A stretch of 64,000 nt of DNA from Mycobacterium sp. EPa45 (GTDB taxonomy: Bacteria > Actinomycetota > Actinomycetes > Mycobacteriales > Mycobacteriaceae), in contig NZ_CP011773.1 of NCBI RefSeq assembly GCF_001021385.1, forward strand, positions 248,001 through 312,000, in the 5' to 3' direction. How positions within the stretch are numbered: position 1 is the stretch's first letter; each line of letters starts with the position of its first letter. The translations under genes were made by a program, and so were the position numbers. The notes beneath the pieces were generated by a model. The model did no database searches. It saw only the letters and a program-made list of their open reading frames with translations, and was not told the DNA's origin. This document shows, piece by piece, positions 15,162-24,691 of this stretch.

Positions 15162-17180
15162 TCAGACGTTGGTTTGGGCGGCGGGCACCTCGGAAGCCGG
15201 TGCGTCGGCCGTCTTGCGGATGAACTGCTTGGCGGCGACCACCGCGAACCCGCCGACCGCGGTCCCCGCGGCCAGGGCCACCAGGAACCACACCAGGTTG
15301 CCGATCGCGAAGAACACGAAGATGCCGCCGTGTGGCGCCTTGAGGGTGACGTCGAAGGCCATGATCAACGCACCGGTGACCGCACCGCCGGCCATCATCG
15401 ACGGGATGACCCGCAGCGGGTCGGCGGCCGCGAACGGGATGGCTCCCTCGGAGATGAACGAGGCCCCCAACAGCCATGCGGCCCTGCCGTTCTCGCGCTC
15501 GGGCTCGCTGAACAACCCCGGCCGGATGGTGGTGGCCAGGGCCATCGCCAACGGCGGCACCATACCGGCGGCCATCACCGCGGCCATGATGCGCAGCGAG
15601 GCGGGGTCAGCGACATTGAGTCCGGCGGTGGCGAAGGCGTAAGCCGCCTTGTTGACCGGGCCGCCGAGGTCGAAGCACATCATCAATCCGAGGATCACTC
15701 CGAGCAGGATGACCGACGCACCGGTGAGCCCGTTGAGCCAGTTGGTCAGCCCCGAGGTGATGGCCGCGAGCGGCCGGCCCAGCAGGAGGAACATCAACAG
15801 GCCGACGACCAGCGACGCGAACAACGGAATGATCACCACCGGCATCAGGCCACGGGCCCATTGAGGGACGTTCACCTTGCTGATCCACAGTGCGGCGAAG
15901 CCCGCGATCAGGCCGCCGACGATACCGCCGATGAACCCGCCGCCGACAAACACCGCGACGGCGCCTGCGGTGAATCCCGGTGCGATACCGGGCCGGTCGG
16001 CGATCGCGAACGAGATGTAACCGGCCAGGGCCGGGACCAGGAAGCTGAATGCCAGGCCGCCGAGGGTGAACAGGACTGCGCCGAGATACTGGGTGAAGCC
16101 TCCGCTCGGCAGGTTGGTCAGCGAGTTGGTGGTCGCGATCAGGTTGCCCAAGGACTTCGTCGCGCCGTCCGGGGTGTTTGCGATGTCGTAGCCCGCGAAC
16201 AAGAAGCCAAGGGCGATCAGCAGACCACCGGCAGCCACGAACGGGATCATGTAGCTGACGCCGGTCAGCAGGATCTGCCGAATGCGGGTACCCCAGCCGA
16301 CGCCGCCGGCCGGTGCACCGCCGTCGGCGGCCGCCGCGACGCCCTCGACGCGCGCGGACCTCGGATTGTCGGCGGCGGCAACGGCTTCGGCGATCATGGT
16401 GTCCGGTTCGTTGATGGCCCGCTTGACGCCGGAGGCGATCACGGGCTTGCCGGCGAACCGCTGCCGGTCCTTGACGCCGACGTCGGTGGCGAAGATGACG
16501 GCGTCGGCGCCGGTGATCGTCTCGGCGCTCACGGGAGTGCTGCCCGAGGAGCCCTGGGTCTCCACCGTCAGGTTCACCCCGGCGCGCTCGGCGGCCAGTT
16601 TCAGCGCGTCGGCGGCCATGTAGGTGTGGGCGATGCCGGTGGGGCATGCGGTGATCGCAACGATCGACTTCGCCTGCGCAGGAGCCGGTTCAGCAGCCGC
16701 CGCGGCCGCGGGCTTGGCGCCCTCGGGGTTGACCACGCCGTCGACCAGGGCAACCACGTCATCGGCAGAGGCGGCCTCACGCAGCGACTGCACGAAGTCC
16801 GGGCGCACCAGCGCACGCGCCAGGCCGGACAGCAGCTTCATATGCTCGGCACCGGCACCGTCCGGGGCGGCGATCAGGAACACCAGATCCGCCGGACCGT
16901 CGGGCGCACCGAAGTCGACCTTCGGTGAGAGCCGGGCGAATCCGATGGACGGTGCGGACACCGCGGCCGAACGGCAGTGCGGGATCGCAATACCGCCGGG
17001 AAGCCCAGTGGCCGATTGGGCTTCGCGCGCCATGGCCGCGGTTTGTAGCCCCGCAGCGTCGCTGACCCGACCGCTGTCGGCCAGCCGGGACGCGAGGCGA
17101 CCGATCACCGACTCCTTGTCGTTGCCGGCATCGACGTCGAGCAGTACCAGATCGGTGCTGATGATCGTGGAGTTCGTCAT
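15162..17180 (-). CDS. fruA: Fructose PTS enzyme IIABC
   Basis: The 672-residue protein contains all three PTS domains. IIA is residues about 1-150 with phospho-His68 in GGIAIPHCRS. IIB is about 170-270 with phospho-Cys179 in AITACPTGIAHTYMAA, diagnostic of the fructose family. IIC is about 310-660 with eight or more membrane segments. The IIA and IIB domains are joined by an Ala/Pro linker. It imports fructose as fructose-1-phosphate, the substrate of the upstream fruK product. The gene starts 17 nt after fruK. Confidence 0.95.
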   Translation of the reverse strand: MTNSTIISTDLVLLDVDAGNDKESVIGRLASRLADSGRVSDAAGLQTAAMAREAQSATGLPGGIAIPHCRSAAVSAPSIGFARLSPKVDFGAPDGPADLVFLIAAPDGAGAEHMKLLSGLARALVRPDFVQSLREAASADDVVALVDGVVNPEGAKPAAAAAAEPAPAQAKSIVAITACPTGIAHTYMAADALKLAAERAGVNLTVETQGSSGSTPVSAETITGADAVIFATDVGVKDRQRFAGKPVIASGVKRAINEPDTMIAEAVAAADNPRSARVEGVAAAADGGAPAGGVGWGTRIRQILLTGVSYMIPFVAAGGLLIALGFLFAGYDIANTPDGATKSLGNLIATTNSLTNLPSGGFTQYLGAVLFTLGGLAFSFLVPALAGYISFAIADRPGIAPGFTAGAVAVFVGGGFIGGIVGGLIAGFAALWISKVNVPQWARGLMPVVIIPLFASLVVGLLMFLLLGRPLAAITSGLTNWLNGLTGASVILLGVILGLMMCFDLGGPVNKAAYAFATAGLNVADPASLRIMAAVMAAGMVPPLAMALATTIRPGLFSEPERENGRAAWLLGASFISEGAIPFAAADPLRVIPSMMAGGAVTGALIMAFDVTLKAPHGGIFVFFAIGNLVWFLVALAAGTAVGGFAVVAAKQFIRKTADAPASEVPAAQTNV

Positions 17181-17197
17181 GGTGGCCTTCCGGGTGT

Positions 17198-18175
17198 CTA
17201 GGGGCGCGCGGGGTGGGGCGATATCGAGGTGACCGCCACGTCGTCGAGGTCGATCTGGGCCGGCGAGGGAAGCGCCGAACCGGGCAGTGCGGCAGCGGCG
17301 CTGCCGTAGGCGACGGCCATCTGCAGTCGTTGTGGCGCCTCGGCGCCACCGACGTCGGCGCGTACGTAGCCCGCGAGGGAGGAGTCACCGGCACCGACGG
17401 TGCTCCTGGGCTTGATCGGGGGCGGGGTGGCCAGCCAGCTGCCGGTGTCGTTGACTAGCAGTGCGCCCGCGGCACCCAGCGTGGCAAGTACGGTCTTGGC
17501 GCCGCGGTCGATGAGATGTTGCGCGGCGGCCACAACCGGGTCCGGATCACCTTGAGTCAGAGCATCTTCCAGCGCCTGGGCATCGACACCGGCCAGACTG
17601 GCCAGCTCTTCGGCGTTCGGTTTGATCACGTCGGGCGCGGCGGTCGCGAAGCCGGCGGCCAGTGCCGCCAGGGGAGCGTCGGAGGTGTCCACGGCGACTT
17701 TGCAATCGTACGACTGCAACTGGGCGACCACGTGGGCGTACCAGTTGTCCGGAATGCCGGGCGGCAGCGATCCGGACATCACCACCCAGCGCGCTGTGCC
17801 GGCCCGATCCAGGATGGCCTGGGTGAGCGCCGCCAGTGTGACCTCATCGATCACCGCGCCGGGCTCGTTGATTTTCGTTGTGGTGCCGTCGTTTTCAGTG
17901 ATCGCAAGGTTGGTGCGCACCGCCCCCTCGCTGGGTACTGCATAGAACGGCACACCGCAGGACTGCAGCGCGGTGACGATCGGATCGTGCGGGGCGGCGG
18001 GCAGCACCGCGACGGTGTCCAACCCGGCCAGGCTCAGAGCTCGCGCGACGTTCACTCCCTTACCGCCGGGTTCGGTCGTCACCGACTGCACGCGGTGCAC
18101 GGCGCCGCGGACCAATGCGGTCGGCAATGTCACGGTTCGGTCGATGCTCGGGTTGGGCGTGACGGTGACGATCAT
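17198..18175 (-). CDS. fruK: 1-phosphofructokinase
   Basis: The 325-residue PfkB-family kinase begins MIVTVTPNPSIDRTV, the standard FruK start, and has GGKGVNVARAL for the substrate loop and STVGAGDSSLAGYV with the catalytic Asp near residue 255. It phosphorylates fructose-1-phosphate to fructose-1,6-bisphosphate. Its ATG overlaps the fruR stop (ATGA), so the regulator and kinase are coupled, and fruA follows at 17 nt. Confidence 0.95.
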   Translation of the reverse strand: MIVTVTPNPSIDRTVTLPTALVRGAVHRVQSVTTEPGGKGVNVARALSLAGLDTVAVLPAAPHDPIVTALQSCGVPFYAVPSEGAVRTNLAITENDGTTTKINEPGAVIDEVTLAALTQAILDRAGTARWVVMSGSLPPGIPDNWYAHVVAQLQSYDCKVAVDTSDAPLAALAAGFATAAPDVIKPNAEELASLAGVDAQALEDALTQGDPDPVVAAAQHLIDRGAKTVLATLGAAGALLVNDTGSWLATPPPIKPRSTVGAGDSSLAGYVRADVGGAEAPQRLQMAVAYGSAAAALPGSALPSPAQIDLDDVAVTSISPHPARP

Positions 18176-18951
18176 GTATCCCCTCCTGCCAGAACGACTT
18201 CGACACCCTGGTCGGTCAGCGCGGCTTGGTCGGCGGCACTGATCTCGGGATCGGTGATCAGCGCGTCGACACTGTCGATCGGGGCGAAGCTGACGAACTC
18301 CTCACGTCCGACCTTCGACGAATCGGCCAGCACGACGACGTAGTTGGCGCAACGGACCATCGCGCGTTTGACGGCGGCCTCGTCACCATCCGGGGTGGAC
18401 AGCCCGTGGCGCACGGTGATGCCATTCGTGCCGATGAACGCGATGTCGACGCGCAGCGTGTCCAGGGCGCGCAGTACCGGTTCGCCGACGGCGGCCTGGG
18501 TCAGGCCGCGGACCCGTCCACCCAGCAGCTGCAGGGTCACCGACGGCATTGCGGCCAGTCGCGCGGCGATCGGCACGGCGTTGGTGACCACCACGAGCTC
18601 GCGATCGGTCGGCAGCATGGCCGCGACCCGGGCGGTGGTGGTGCCGGCGTCGAACAGCACGGTGGCGCCGGACAACGGGACGAAGTCCGTCGCGGCCCGG
18701 GCGATCGCCTCTTTGTGGTCGGCGCGGGTGGTCTCCCGCTCGTCGACGCCGGGCTCGACCACGTGCAGTGCCCGAACCGGGACGGCCCCGCCGTGCACCC
18801 GTCGCACCACACCGGCCCGGTCCAGCGCCGCCAGATCCCGCCGCACAGTTTCCGTCGTCACGTCATAGGCCGCAGCGAGCTCGGCGACCGAGGCCCGCCC
18901 CTGAGACAGCACGCGGTTGGCAATCGCCTGCTGACGTTCTTCCGGGTACAC
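18172..18951 (-). CDS. fruR: DeoR-family fructose operon repressor
   Basis: The 259-residue protein has an N-terminal DeoR helix-turn-helix (RQQAIANRVLSQGRASVAEL followed by DVTTETVRRDLAALDRAG) and the C-terminal sugar-phosphate sensor with LFDAGTTTARVA, VVVTNAVPIA and GGRVRGLT motifs. It is the first gene of the fruR-fruK-fruA-ptsH unit and is divergent from ptsI, so it probably controls both from the shared 102-bp region, with fructose-1-phosphate as the likely inducer. Confidence 0.9.
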   Translation of the reverse strand: MYPEERQQAIANRVLSQGRASVAELAAAYDVTTETVRRDLAALDRAGVVRRVHGGAVPVRALHVVEPGVDERETTRADHKEAIARAATDFVPLSGATVLFDAGTTTARVAAMLPTDRELVVVTNAVPIAARLAAMPSVTLQLLGGRVRGLTQAAVGEPVLRALDTLRVDIAFIGTNGITVRHGLSTPDGDEAAVKRAMVRCANYVVVLADSSKVGREEFVSFAPIDSVDALITDPEISAADQAALTDQGVEVVLAGGDT

Positions 18952-19053
18952 GGTTCTCCGTTTGTGTGGGTTCTGGCTGCAATCACTGTTGATATGTGTT
19001 GTTTTACTCCCGAACGTGTTGACTTGTCAATGGATTGTTGTAACGTAGTTCAC
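18952..19053. promoter_or_regulatory. Divergent fruR/ptsI promoter region with leaderless ptsI promoter
   Basis: For ptsI, TTGACT (19019-19024) and TAACGT (19041-19046) with a 16-bp spacer form a near-consensus promoter. The -10 ends 7 nt before the ptsI ATG, so the transcript should be leaderless. The -35 is the left half of TTGAC-TT-GTCAA (19019-19030), an inverted repeat suited to repressor binding. TGTTGA also occurs at 18987-18992, which gives a repeated half-site that FruR might read. Confidence 0.65.
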
Positions 19054-20751
19054 ATGCCCGCCTCTTCCACACCTACCTCACTCGGTGCCGGACAGGTCCT
19101 CACCGGGGTTCCGGTTGTCCCCGGAGTCCGCTACGCGCCGGTCATCCGTCCCGGTCGCCTACCAGCGATCGAGGATCTCGACCCCGGGGGTCAGCTCGGC
19201 GAAGCGCAGCGCGATTCCGAGGCTTCCCGGTTCGCCGCAGCCGCGGCGGCCGTCGCGAACCGGTTGCGCGATCGCGCTGCCAGCGCGACCGGAGCTGCCT
19301 CCGAGGTGCTGGCGGCGACCGCAATGCTGGCGCAGGACCGCGCCTGGCTGGGGGCCGCGGAGAAACGCATCAAGGAAGGCACCCCGGCGGTGCGTGCCAC
19401 CGCCGAGGCCGTGGCCCAGTTCGTCGACCTGTTCACCAAGATGGGCGGGTTGATGGCCGAACGCGTCACCGACCTGCGCGACATCCGCGACCGGGTGGTC
19501 GCCGAGCTGAGCGGCCTGGCCGAACCCGGGGTGCCGGTGCCGGACCAGCCCGCCATCCTCTGCGCCGAAGACCTCGCGCCCGCCGACACCGCGGGCCTGG
19601 ACCCCACACTCGTTGTCGGACTTGCCACTACGCTGGGCGGGCCCACCAGCCACACCGCGATCATCGCCCGGCAGCTCGGCATCCCCTGCGTGGTCGCCGT
19701 GCACGGGCTCGACGAGCTGTCGGCGGGCACGAAGGTGTTGATCGACGGGACCCGCGGCACGGTCGTGGTCTCGCCCGATCCGGCCGAGGCCACCGCCGCC
19801 GTCGAGGCCGCCGAGGCGGCCGCCGCCGCGATGGCCGGCTGGGTCGGTCCCGGCGCCACCGCCGACGGCCACCTGGTGTCGATCCTGGCCAACGTTCAGG
19901 ACGGTTCGGCCGCGCGCGCCGCACGCGAAACCCCGGCCGAGGGCGTCGGGCTGTTCCGCACCGAACTGTGCTTCCTCAACCGCGACACCGAGCCGACCGT
20001 CGAGGAGCAGGCCGCGATCTACGGCGAGGTGCTCGATGCGTTCTCCGGACGCAAGGTCGTGATCCGCACTCTGGACGCCGGATCCGACAAACCGCTGAAG
20101 TTCGTCGGCCATCCCGATGAGGCCAACCCGGCGCTGGGCGTGCGGGGCATCCGCATCGAGGCCATCCAACCCGAGATCCTGGATCGCCAGCTCGACGCGA
20201 TCGCACTCGCCGCCGAGCAGACCGGTAGCGCGCCGTGGGTGATGGCGCCGATGATCGCCACCCCCGACGAGGCCAGGCGGTTCGCCGACCGGGCCCGCGA
20301 ACGCGGCCTGGTCCCCGGCGTGATGATCGAGGTACCTGCCGCCGCGCTGCTGGCCGACCACATTCTCGACCACGTCGAGTTCCTGTCCATCGGCACCAAT
20401 GACCTGGCGCAGTACACGATGGCCGCCGACCGGATGTCGGCCGAGCTGGCGACGCTGACCGACCCGTGGCAGCCGGGTGTGCTGGCGCTGGTCGCCCAGA
20501 CCGCGCGCGCCGGAGCCGGCCGTGGCAAGCCGGTCGGGGTCTGCGGCGAGGCCGCCGCCGATCCGCTGCTGGCCTGCGTGCTGGCCGGACTCGGTATCAC
20601 GTCGCTGTCCGCGGCTGCGGCGGCGGTGACGGGTGTCGGCGCCAAACTCGCCTCGGTCACCCTGCAGCAGTGCCGCGACGCTGCGGACGCGGTACTGACC
20701 ACGGCGAGTGCGGCCAACGCCCGCGCCGCGGCGTTGGAGATCCTCGGCTGA
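19054..20751 (+). CDS. ptsI: PTS enzyme I
   Basis: The 565-residue start at 19054 begins MPASSTPTSLGAGQVLTGVP; the frame is open far upstream but that part is the antisense of fruR. His200 in GGPTSHTAIIARQLGIP is the phospho-site. VGLFRTELCFLNRD, IGTNDLAQYTMAADR and Cys497 in GVCGEAAAD form the PEP-binding barrel. It transfers phosphate from PEP to HPr. It is transcribed divergently from the fru operon, from a leaderless promoter. Confidence 0.95.
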   Translation: MPASSTPTSLGAGQVLTGVPVVPGVRYAPVIRPGRLPAIEDLDPGGQLGEAQRDSEASRFAAAAAAVANRLRDRAASATGAASEVLAATAMLAQDRAWLGAAEKRIKEGTPAVRATAEAVAQFVDLFTKMGGLMAERVTDLRDIRDRVVAELSGLAEPGVPVPDQPAILCAEDLAPADTAGLDPTLVVGLATTLGGPTSHTAIIARQLGIPCVVAVHGLDELSAGTKVLIDGTRGTVVVSPDPAEATAAVEAAEAAAAAMAGWVGPGATADGHLVSILANVQDGSAARAARETPAEGVGLFRTELCFLNRDTEPTVEEQAAIYGEVLDAFSGRKVVIRTLDAGSDKPLKFVGHPDEANPALGVRGIRIEAIQPEILDRQLDAIALAAEQTGSAPWVMAPMIATPDEARRFADRARERGLVPGVMIEVPAAALLADHILDHVEFLSIGTNDLAQYTMAADRMSAELATLTDPWQPGVLALVAQTARAGAGRGKPVGVCGEAAADPLLACVLAGLGITSLSAAAAAVTGVGAKLASVTLQQCRDAADAVLTTASAANARAAALEILG

Positions 20752-20786
20752 GGAATTAATCGGACTGCGGTCCGGTTGTATCGGGC

Positions 20787-21758
20787 ATGCCAGCAGTCAC
20801 CGCAGACACGTTGTCCCTGCCGCGCGTCGGCGCGGCCGCACCGTCCGACACCGAACGGCCCGTGCGGGCCATCACCACCGGGCCGCGCGGATATGATGGC
20901 GAGGGTTTTCCGGTCGTGCGCGCATTCGCCGGAGTCAGTGCCGCCGACCTCGACCCGTTCATTCACATGGACCAGATGGGCGAAGTCGAGTACTCACCCG
21001 GCGAGCCCAAAGGCACCGACTGGCACCCGCACCGCGGCTTCGAGACCGTCACCTACATGATCGACGGCCGCTTCGCCCACCAGGATTCCCACGGCGGCGG
21101 TGGCTTGATCGCCGACGGCGCAACCCAGTGGATGACGGCGGGCGCCGGCATCCTGCACATCGAGACACCCCCGGCCGAGCTCGTGGACAGCGGCGGGGTG
21201 TTCCACGGAATTCAGCTGTGGGTCAACCTGCCGCGCGCGGACAAGTTCGCCGAGCCGCGTTACCAGTCGATCGAAGGCCAGGCCGTCCGCCTGCTGTCGT
21301 CCGCGGACGGCGGGGCGCTCGTCCGCGTCATCGCCGGCGAGGTCGGCGGCTGGGCCGGACCTGGGATGACGCACACTCCGATCACATTGGCCCACACCAC
21401 TATCGAGGTCGGCGCGCAACTCAACCTGCCGTGGCCCCGGGACTACAACGCACTGGTTTATGTGCTCTCCGGGCGCGGCACGGTCGGTCCGGTCGGGCAC
21501 CCCATCCACCAGGGGCAGCTCGCGGTGCTGGGGCCCGGCGACCGGATCACCGTCGCAGCGGCAGCGTCCCAGGATTCGAACCGGCCGGCTATGGAGGTTC
21601 TGTTGTTGGGCGGTAAGCCGATTCGCGAGCCGGTGTTTCACTACGGACCGTTCGTGATGAACTCCAAGTCGGAGGTCATCCAGGCGCTCGAGGACTTCAA
21701 TGCCGGCCGATTCGGCACTGTCCCGCCGGGCGCACTGATGCCCCACCGAGCCGGCTAG
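20787..21758 (+). CDS. Pirin-family cupin protein
   Basis: The 323-residue protein shows the pirin core: TDWHPHRGFETVTYMIDG and GAGILHIETPP supply three His and one Glu for the metal site. The C-terminal cupin half contains VLSGRGTVGP and ends with FGPF-type motif HYGPFVMNS. Pirins act as metal-dependent quercetinase-like dioxygenases or as redox-sensing transcription cofactors; the role here is unknown. It starts 35 nt after ptsI. A second pirin gene occurs at 61611-62366. Confidence 0.9.
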   Translation: MPAVTADTLSLPRVGAAAPSDTERPVRAITTGPRGYDGEGFPVVRAFAGVSAADLDPFIHMDQMGEVEYSPGEPKGTDWHPHRGFETVTYMIDGRFAHQDSHGGGGLIADGATQWMTAGAGILHIETPPAELVDSGGVFHGIQLWVNLPRADKFAEPRYQSIEGQAVRLLSSADGGALVRVIAGEVGGWAGPGMTHTPITLAHTTIEVGAQLNLPWPRDYNALVYVLSGRGTVGPVGHPIHQGQLAVLGPGDRITVAAAASQDSNRPAMEVLLLGGKPIREPVFHYGPFVMNSKSEVIQALEDFNAGRFGTVPPGALMPHRAG

Positions 21759-21774
21759 GCGGTTCGCCATCGAG

Positions 21775-21822
21775 TCAGACCTCAGAGCGAGGATTCGCCC
21801 ACAGCGTCGCTCTGACGTCTGA
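21775..21822. terminator. Hairpin between convergent pirin and FUSC genes
   Basis: TCAGAC (21775-21780) pairs with GTCTGA (21817-21822) and CAGAGCGA (21783-21790) with TCGCTCTG (21807-21814), separated by a 2x2 internal loop, with a 16-nt apical loop. It lies between two converging stops and could terminate both. Confidence 0.6.
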
Positions 21823-21841
21823 ATCCCCTCTGGTGCGCAGA

Positions 21842-23998
21842 TCAGCCGCGGGCCGGCTCGGCGGCCACCGCAGGCGGATAGGTCAACTCGAGTTCGCCGA
21901 GGTTGGCGGCGGTGGTCACCAGCGGCAACGCCGCCGACACGGCGAGTTCGTCGTCGCCGGCCTCGGCCCGCAGCGCGGGCACCAGGTCGTCGCTGATCGG
22001 AACCGTCAAAGTTGTTGTGCCGCCGGCAGAGCCGTCGAAGCGGGAACAGATCGCCGCGGCGTGCGCCTCGAGCACCGCCCGCGCCCGCGGGTAGACCGCG
22101 AGCGGCGGCGGCACGATGTCCGCGATCAGGTCGGCGGCCGCACGCAGCCGAACCGCGCGGCTGGATGACCGCACCACCGGCGCGCGAGAATCCGTCGGAC
22201 CACCGTTCTCCGAAAGGTATTGGCGCACGGCGTCATCCAGCGTCCGTGACACGGTCAGCGCGTCGTGACTGAGCGCGTTCACCTGGTTCTCGGCCTGTTC
22301 GAAGGCGCCGCGGGTGACCCGGAGGACGGCCGCCCACAGATAGCGGGCACCCACTTCGCGGGCGGCGTCGATCGCGTGCTGCACGGCGGTCTTGACCCCG
22401 CGCGGCCACAGCAGCAGCGACACCACGACGCCCACCGACGCGCCGACGACGACATCCTCGATCCGGATCAGGCCGACGGCCCAGCCGCTCGGGACGATCA
22501 GGTTGAACACGATCAGCACCATCATCGTGAATGCGGCCTGGGTGGCGGTGAACGAACCGATCTCGGGCACGTACGCCGAACCGAACGCGACCACCGGCAA
22601 CAGCACCCACAACACGATCGGGTCGACGCCGAGCAATTCGATGACGACGGCACCGATGAGAAAACCGATCACAGTGCCGATGACGGCCCGCACCACGGTC
22701 GTGCCGGTGGTCAGCGCGCTGCTGCGCAGCACCGATAGGGCGCCGAGCACCACCCAGAACCCGTGCTGCACCGGAAAGACGAACGTGACGAGCACGGCCA
22801 ACGCCAGGCCGAGGCCGGTGCGCAGGCTGTTGCGGGCGGTGACCGAGCGGGTCGCCAGGTGCCCACTGGTCAGCGCGGTGACGGCCTCGGTCTCGGAGTA
22901 CACCCGGTCGGCGATGCCGGTCTCCGGCAGCCGCCGGCCCAACACCCGCGCCCAGACCGGCCGCGCATCGGCGGCCGCGGCGCTGGAGATCAGCCGACCG
23001 GTCACGCCGGTCGCAGCGCCGACGGTGCGCCGGTTGAGCAAGGTGCGGCCCAGGGCGACGGCGGCCTCGTCATCGGTCTCCGCGAGGATGTCGACGATGT
23101 CCTGGCGGTAGGTGCCGATCGCGATGGTCCGCAGGTCGGTCAGCGCGGCGGTGAGCAGCGCGCGCTCGTCGGCCCGGGCACCCGGCCGGTTGATCAGCAG
23201 GACCTGGGCGCAGTCGCGCAGCACCCGCACCACCGGCTCGCCGATCGGCCCGAGCAGCTCGCCCGTGTCGCCGCCGACCCTGTCGCACAGCCATTGCAGG
23301 TCGTCGACGACCCGTACCAGCGCACGGCTGCCCGCGGTGAGGGCGACCGGGCGATAGGCCGCGCCGAGGAAGTTCGACCGCAGCGCGTCCATCGCCGCGG
23401 TGACACCGTCGGCCGACGCGGTGCCCTCGATCCGGTCGGCCAGCACCGCGCACACCGCAGCGGCATGCCTGCGCAGTTCACCGTGGTGTCGCGGCGGGAA
23501 CAGGAACAGCGCGGCCGGGACGCAGATCGCCAGCGCGATCAACCAGCCCAGGAGCCGCTCACCGAGCGGACCCACCGGTGTGCACACCGGCAACACGAAC
23601 GTCAGCAAGGTCGCGCGCTGACCAGCAGCGATGATCTCGCTGAGCACCCCGGAGAACGTGACCGCCACCCCGATGACGAACGTCAGCGCGACCGCCAGCC
23701 ACGGGATCGGTGCGGCCAGCGTGCCGATGGTGATCAGCACCGCGCCATTGAAGCCCAGCCCGCCGTAGGCCAGCGCCCGGGCGTTCATGTTGCCGGGGAA
23801 GTCCACGACGATCAGCAGCGCGATCGACCCGAAGATCGTGAACAGCGGAGTCTGGGATCCGCCGCCGACGGCGAAGCTGACCGCCGCTGCGATCGGGATG
23901 ACGATCGCGGCCCGCGCTGCCCGTCGCGCGCCGTCGTTCTCGGGGTCCCGTGTCCGGATCCGATCGGCCGCCCGCCGCCACAGGGCAGCCGGCGTCAC
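21842..23998 (-). CDS. FUSC-family membrane protein (aromatic acid/fusaric acid exporter-like)
   Basis: The start is the GTG at 23998 that overlaps the TetR stop (GTGA), giving 718 residues. The first 170 residues and a second block from about residue 390 to 520 each hold several membrane helices, the usual FUSC double-bundle layout. The blocks include SFAVGGGSQTPLFTIFGS and GLALAVLVTFVFPVQHGFW. Long soluble helical regions follow each bundle. Family members such as AaeB export aromatic carboxylic acids and related drugs. Coupling to a TetR gene indicates ligand-induced efflux. Confidence 0.82.
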   Translation of the reverse strand: MTPAALWRRAADRIRTRDPENDGARRAARAAIVIPIAAAVSFAVGGGSQTPLFTIFGSIALLIVVDFPGNMNARALAYGGLGFNGAVLITIGTLAAPIPWLAVALTFVIGVAVTFSGVLSEIIAAGQRATLLTFVLPVCTPVGPLGERLLGWLIALAICVPAALFLFPPRHHGELRRHAAAVCAVLADRIEGTASADGVTAAMDALRSNFLGAAYRPVALTAGSRALVRVVDDLQWLCDRVGGDTGELLGPIGEPVVRVLRDCAQVLLINRPGARADERALLTAALTDLRTIAIGTYRQDIVDILAETDDEAAVALGRTLLNRRTVGAATGVTGRLISSAAAADARPVWARVLGRRLPETGIADRVYSETEAVTALTSGHLATRSVTARNSLRTGLGLALAVLVTFVFPVQHGFWVVLGALSVLRSSALTTGTTVVRAVIGTVIGFLIGAVVIELLGVDPIVLWVLLPVVAFGSAYVPEIGSFTATQAAFTMMVLIVFNLIVPSGWAVGLIRIEDVVVGASVGVVVSLLLWPRGVKTAVQHAIDAAREVGARYLWAAVLRVTRGAFEQAENQVNALSHDALTVSRTLDDAVRQYLSENGGPTDSRAPVVRSSSRAVRLRAAADLIADIVPPPLAVYPRARAVLEAHAAAICSRFDGSAGGTTTLTVPISDDLVPALRAEAGDDELAVSAALPLVTTAANLGELELTYPPAVAAEPARG

Positions 23999-24555
23999 TG
24001 GGGCACGCTGGCGAAACTGCCCGAATCCAGTGCGTCGAGCATGTAACGGGCGATCCAGTTGAACATGCCTGGTTCGCGGGGCAGGGTGGCCTGCTCGTAG
24101 CCGACGAAGACGTACACCGCCCAGGCGGCATACACATCGGCCTGGCGTTCGTCGTTGACGATTTCCAGGGCCGAGTCGTAGAGGATCTTGTAGCGCGCGC
24201 GGTCGACCTCGGTCTGCACGGCCAGCACGTGCGGGTCGACGGAACTCCACGACCGGATGGCGGCCTCGGCGCCGTGCGGCAGCGACAACCCGACCTCGAT
24301 GATCGCCTCGATGCGGCGGCGGGGATCGGAAACCTCGCGGATCGCACCGATCAACCGCACGGTCCGGTCCTGCACCCAGTAGGACACCAGGTCCCGGGTG
24401 TACGCCGGCCAGCTGGCGAAATAGTGATAGAAGGACCCGGTCGTGACGCCCAGACGGTTACACACCTCGGCCAGTTTGAGCCCGCCGTAACCGACGTCTG
24501 CGAGTACTTCGAGACCAGTCTCGAAGTACGCCTCCCGGTTGGCAACGGTTGCCAT
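23995..24555 (-). CDS. TetR-family regulator of the FUSC gene
   Basis: The 186-residue protein has a TetR DNA-binding domain (GLEVLADVGYGGLKLAEVCN, then LGVTTGSFYHYFASWPAYTRDLV) and a ligand-binding C-terminal region with no recognised signature. It is upstream of and translationally coupled to the FUSC exporter, so it most likely represses this two-gene operon. No clear operator palindrome was found in the 136 bp before it, shared with the divergent ALDH gene. Confidence 0.87.
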   Translation of the reverse strand: MATVANREAYFETGLEVLADVGYGGLKLAEVCNRLGVTTGSFYHYFASWPAYTRDLVSYWVQDRTVRLIGAIREVSDPRRRIEAIIEVGLSLPHGAEAAIRSWSSVDPHVLAVQTEVDRARYKILYDSALEIVNDERQADVYAAWAVYVFVGYEQATLPREPGMFNWIARYMLDALDSGSFASVPQ

Positions 24556-24691
24556 GGGTCAAACGATAGTGCGCGGGGCCCGGCTAGATGGCGATGACGT
24601 GCGGGATCGTGACCAAGTTGCTAGACCGGGCGGTGTATGCGGGCCGTTCTTGGGGCAAGCTGGAAACACGCGATCGAATCGAGGAGTTGGC

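Noticed and set aside
13944..16928. Very long open frame on the plus strand opposite the fru operon
   Set aside because: It lies antisense to sqr-end, ptsH and fruA, which have clear domains and motifs. The translation is Arg/Gly/Asp-rich, as expected for a GC-rich shadow frame.
18226..19053. N-terminal extension of ptsI by about 276 codons
   Set aside because: The extension is antisense to fruR and the ptsI N-terminus at 19054 matches family length and has a promoter.
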